From contig JAFQKB010000015.1 of assembly GCA_017397125.1 (NCBI GenBank), positions 1 through 34,020 of the forward strand: a stretch of 34,020 nt of DNA, in the 5' to 3' direction. Shown piece by piece: positions 30,704 to 34,020 of this stretch. Source of the stretch: Clostridia bacterium. GTDB lineage: Bacteria > Bacillota > Clostridia > Oscillospirales > Acutalibacteraceae. The notes beneath the pieces were generated by a model, which was not told the DNA's origin, searched no databases, and was given only the letters and a program-made list of their open reading frames with translations. The position numbers and the translations under genes are program-made. Numbering within the stretch: position 1 is the first letter of the stretch; every line of letters begins with the position of its first letter.

Positions 30704-33700
30704 TTACAGATTGCTCATCTCAATTACCCAATAGCCGTTGGCATCTACGTAGTTGCCGGCAACCCAGGTATCGTAGACCATACGACCGTTGCTATCCAGA
30801 TAGCACCAGCCGCCGGTGCTGTCCTGAATCCAGTTGTCGGTCACGCAATAGCCATCCGCACCAATGTAGCACCAGCCGACGGAGTCCTTGACCCACTTAT
30901 TGGTGACCATACGGCCGCTGCCGTCCAGATAGCACCAGCCCTGAGAGTCGGCGACCCATTTGTTAGTGACGCAATAGCCATCAGCGCCGACGTAGCACCA
31001 ACCCTTGGAATCCTTGATCCACTTATTGGTGGCCATACGACCATTCTCGTCCAGATAGCACCAGCCCTGAGAGTCAGCGACCCACTTGTTGGTGATGCAG
31101 TAACCGTCAGCGCCGACATAGCACCAGCCAACACTATCCTTGACCCATTTGTTGGTGACCATACGACCGTTTCCATCCAAATAGCACCAGCCCTGAGAGT
31201 CGGCGACCCATTTGTTAGTGACGCAATAGCCATCAGCGCCGACATAGCACCAGCCCACGGAATCACGGATCCACTTGTTGGTCAGCATATAGCCTTGGTC
31301 TCCCAGATAGCACCAACCAATGCTGTCCTTTTTCCAGGTAGACTTGACCATCGTATTGTTCTCGTAATAGTACCACTTGTTGTCCTTTTCAACCCAACCA
31401 TTTTGGATGTATTCATCCTCCACGTCGATGCCCTTATCCGTTTCAAAGATGCGGATGTTATCGATCAGTGCCTCGCCGCCCTTATCCAGAATACAAATTC
31501 CGATGCGGTCATACAAGCCGGTATTGAAGTTCAGGCAGTACTGAATCCAATCCTCACCAAAGATATCCCGGTTAAAGGTCAGCATCACAAAGGGAGAAGG
31601 CTTAGTGGTCTTGCTGTCCAGCAACTCCAAGCAGCCCTCACCGTCGGCCTGCACCAGCAGGTTTGCGGAGAAGGTGTAGTTGGTGTTGGGCTTGACGTCA
31701 ATCCACTTGATGTAACGGACACCCACCGGGGTAGCGCTCTCCACATAGTGCAGAGAGTTGCGGTAGCCGGTTTCGCTCTCACAGATGCCGATGAAATCGT
31801 TCTTCCAGCCGTAACCGGTAGACCAGAAATCGTCGACATCGGCCTCCATATTAAAGTTGCCTACCAGATTGTCCTCCGGAGCGCAGCCGGCATACTCGGT
31901 GTCGATGGTTGTAGTGATCAGACCGACGTTGCGCGGATCGGTATACTTGGCCGACTCGGTATTCTTATACAGAGCCATGCTGTCCAGATACATCTGAGAG
32001 CCGCAGCCATACACCGCAATACCTACGGTCTTCTTCTCACCGCTATTGAAGGAGACGCTGCGCAGATGCCACTCGTTATCCCAGGAGGGAGGCACCAGCT
32101 GATAGTCGTCCTTGGAGTTTTTGCCACGCTCATCAGGGTAGATCATAAAGGTCTCGGTATCCGGGTCCACCACGCCGAAGGTGGCGGTGCACTGGTTCTG
32201 CGCCGACCAATAGGCGCCCTTGACAAAGGCCGAGAAGGTGTAGTTGGTGTCGGGCTCTACCGACACCCAGAATACATACTTGGTATCGACATTCGAGGCA
32301 GAGCTGTTGAAATACAGCATTTTCTCGCCCTCACGGGCATCAGAGCTCTGCACAACAGAGACATCTTGGCCCAAGAAAGTGCCGGTATTCCACTGAGCGC
32401 CCTCCTGAGACTCGAAACCACCGTTGACAATCAGGTTGGCCGCTTCTGTTCTGGGACGGTTGTTAGCCGCCCACATGGAGGTCAGCTTCAGCGGCATCAC
32501 ATCGGGTTTTACATACTTTTCCACATAGATGGCGTCAATGAGCACTTCGTCGCCATTATCCATCATACCGAACAGCACGTCTACCGATGTCTGATCATAG
32601 CTGTTGAAGATATGCTCAACCTTCATCCAGCCGTCCGTCACGTTAACATCGAATTTCAGACCGATCTCTTCTCCGGCAGGATCCACCAGATTGTTGTCGC
32701 CATTCTTCAGCCACAAGGCAATCTGGTTAAAGCCGGCTACGCGCTTGACATAGAAAGAGACCTTATATTCGGTATTCTTGATCGTCGCGATGGTCTGGCG
32801 TACCGCAGACCACTGACGGCCCTTAAGAGCCAGGGCATAGGAGCCCTCCTGGGGATCGGTGCTGACCACCTCGGAATCCGAGCCAACGTTCTCCCAATCG
32901 GTCATATCGCCGGTTTCGAAGTCGCCGTTGGAGATCAGACCGTTGGTGCTGATCGGCTTTCCTTTTACCATGGAAACGGCGTCCACATAGGCGGTATTTT
33001 GGGAATTGTCGGCCATCAGAAGAATGTGACCCTCAGGATACTCACCGGTGTTGAAGGTGATGACGTACTTAGTCCACTTATCGGTGGGATCAATATAGAA
33101 ACTCTCTACGTTCTTGGTCTCGTTCTTATCCTTATACAAAACAGCAAACTTACCGTTGCCACTGGCCTTCTTCGCCCACAGCACCACCGAATAATCGGTA
33201 TTGGCCTCAGTAGGGACCGACTGGCCTATATTTGCGTAGTTGTCACCCTTTACGTGGATGGCATAGGTGCCGTCGTAGGCGTCGGTGACGATATCAAAGG
33301 CACCGCCACCATCCCACTTGGCCTTGTCACCGGTCTCAAAGCTGCCGTTGTACAGGAATCCGTCGAACTGCACCTCACCAAGAGGAGCAAAGGTAATGTC
33401 ATCGTATACCAGAGCGGATTCTTTGGAAGCCGTGACCTTAAACGATATCAACAGTTTGGTCTGATCGCCGCTGTTAATGACGTACTCGTACTTGATCCAG
33501 CCGGCGCTCTTGCCCGGCTTAACATCATAAATAAACAGGTTCTTAGAAGCCTTGCCATCCATAATGTAGCAACCTTGGGAGTTAGAGCCGGATTCATAGC
33601 GGGCCCAGAAGGTGAGCTTATAATCCGTATCGGGAGTTACGTCCACATACTGGCCGATACCGGACCACTGACCGCCGGTCACCTTGGCCGCATACTGGCC

Positions 33701-34020
33701 GCCGTGTACGTCATCGGTGACGATCTCCATCTTGTTGCCGCCCTCCCAGGGCTCGAATTCGCCGGTTTCGAAACCGCCGTTGGTGAGCAACGGCTTATTA
33801 TCGTCTCCGTCATCAGGGGGGGCCGACATCTTGCGAATAACAAAGTTATCAAAGGTCTTGTCGTTGGCACCAATAATATCATCGGTCACGATCACCAACC
33901 GTATTCTGGTTTGATTTTTGCCAATGTAGAATGTGCCATTGTAATGCTGCCACATACCGCCGGTGTTCCCCAAACGGCCGGTGCTGTAAAATTTGTCCGT
34001 TTCATCCGATCGAACCAGAA
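30704..34020 (-). CDS. Large multimodular surface protein: CBM4/9-like domains and cell-wall-binding repeats, N-terminus beyond right edge
   Basis: At least 1105 residues; the frame is open to the edge, so the signal peptide and any catalytic domain are unseen (the in-frame TTG at 33973 is unlikely to be the true start). Residue numbers count from that TTG. Five jelly-roll-type modules each begin N-G-x-F-E-like: LTNGGFETGEFEPWEGG near 63, LYNGSFETGDKAKWDGG near 207, LISNGDFETGDMTDWENV near 346, LIVNGGFESQEGAQWN near 514, and a diverged one near 703. They show the D-x-x-Y-x-x-S/T-F-W/Y pattern of CBM4/9-like domains. From about 859, roughly ten 21-residue repeats (KW-DS-GWCY-x-GxM/C-TN) of the CW-binding/glucan-binding type follow. 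It likely binds polysaccharide and wall polymers. GC content is lower than upstream genes. Confidence 0.85.
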   Translation of the reverse strand, partial: LVRSDETDKFYSTGRLGNTGGMWQHYNGTFYIGKNQTRIRLVIVTDDIIGANDKTFDNFVIRKMSAPPDDGDDNKPLLTNGGFETGEFEPWEGGNKMEIVTDDVHGGQYAAKVTGGQWSGIGQYVDVTPDTDYKLTFWARYESGSNSQGCYIMDGKASKNLFIYDVKPGKSAGWIKYEYVINSGDQTKLLISFKVTASKESALVYDDITFAPLGEVQFDGFLYNGSFETGDKAKWDGGGAFDIVTDAYDGTYAIHVKGDNYANIGQSVPTEANTDYSVVLWAKKASGNGKFAVLYKDKNETKNVESFYIDPTDKWTKYVITFNTGEYPEGHILLMADNSQNTAYVDAVSMVKGKPISTNGLISNGDFETGDMTDWENVGSDSEVVSTDPQEGSYALALKGRQWSAVRQTIATIKNTEYKVSFYVKRVAGFNQIALWLKNGDNNLVDPAGEEIGLKFDVNVTDGWMKVEHIFNSYDQTSVDVLFGMMDNGDEVLIDAIYVEKYVKPDVMPLKLTSMWAANNRPRTEAANLIVNGGFESQEGAQWNTGTFLGQDVSVVQSSDAREGEKMLYFNSSASNVDTKYVFWVSVEPDTNYTFSAFVKGAYWSAQNQCTATFGVVDPDTETFMIYPDERGKNSKDDYQLVPPSWDNEWHLRSVSFNSGEKKTVGIAVYGCGSQMYLDSMALYKNTESAKYTDPRNVGLITTTIDTEYAGCAPEDNLVGNFNMEADVDDFWSTGYGWKNDFIGICESETGYRNSLHYVESATPVGVRYIKWIDVKPNTNYTFSANLLVQADGEGCLELLDSKTTKPSPFVMLTFNRDIFGEDWIQYCLNFNTGLYDRIGICILDKGGEALIDNIRIFETDKGIDVEDEYIQNGWVEKDNKWYYYENNTMVKSTWKKDSIGWCYLGDQGYMLTNKWIRDSVGWCYVGADGYCVTNKWVADSQGWCYLDGNGRMVTNKWVKDSVGWCYVGADGYCITNKWVADSQGWCYLDENGRMATNKWIKDSKGWCYVGADGYCVTNKWVADSQGWCYLDGSGRMVTNKWVKDSVGWCYIGADGYCVTDNWIQDSTGGWCYLDSNGRMVYDTWVAGNYVDANGYWVIEMSNL
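30707..31399 (-). repeat. Tandem 63-bp coding repeats (cell-wall-binding domain)
   Basis: About ten units of 63 bp, alternating in a 126-bp pair: one type ends NGRMVTN, the other ADGYCVTN. Units in the middle (about 30840-31270) are near-identical in DNA, so unequal recombination may vary copy number. Each unit codes WCY and half also code GYC. Confidence 0.88.

Noticed and set aside
30707-31399. Regular repeats that might suggest a CRISPR array
   Set aside because: Units are contiguous coding repeats of 63 bp with no unique spacers and translate into wall-binding motifs.

Overview
The window looks like chromosomal DNA of a spore-forming, high-GC member of the Clostridia, most like the Oscillospiraceae/Ruminococcaceae. 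Supporting signs are a spoIIAA-spoIIAB-sigF operon, a cysteine T-box leader, a DinR/LexA-type box before recA, a YmfF/YmfH M16 pair, a fused ispDF gene, Gram-positive lipoproteins with Lgt, and a surface protein with choline/glucan-binding-type repeats. Most genes are GC-rich, which creates very long antisense open frames; these are not genes. No rRNA, tRNA or CRISPR array was seen.

Layout. 1-12600 is almost entirely minus strand. Read in transcription order it holds a WYL regulator and YgjP-like metallopeptidase (12591-11085); a lipoprotein, response regulator and histidine kinase with a strong promoter (11088-7573), followed closely by a DUF1385 membrane protein and prmC (7539-5669); recA with promoter and DinR box, then an internal terminator and recX-rimO-pgsA, overlapping (5662-1817); and a Cys T-box leader controlling cysE-cysS (1808-1, cysS runs off the left edge). 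12761-18012 is plus strand: mtnN, two M16 peptidase-like genes, lgt and folD. A cytidylate kinase-like gene (minus) and pfkA (plus) then diverge.

19905-21540 is an AT-richer accessory stretch. It holds an XRE/TPR-like regulator with palindromes over its promoter, then a 569-bp element with a DUF559 endonuclease-like gene between nested inverted repeats and hairpins. It sits between pfkA and ispDF. The plus strand resumes with ispDF and the forespore sigma-F operon. Minus-strand genes for a membrane protein, a lipid kinase and a PRPP synthetase-like enzyme follow, then hflX on the plus strand.

The right end (28971-34020, minus) is lower in GC and has a surface role. A very large protein with about five CBM4/9-like modules and about ten cell-wall-binding repeats runs off the right edge. 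Downstream of it is a solute-binding lipoprotein on a long Thr/Ser/Gly stalk. Together they suggest polysaccharide capture at the cell surface, though no transporter permease is in the window.

The least ordinary parts are the DUF559 element (with arms whose hairpins differ in sequence but keep the fold, and a probable lost start codon), the lipoprotein/two-component operon, the internal ribosome site inside ispDF, and the cysteine-rich repeat surface protein.
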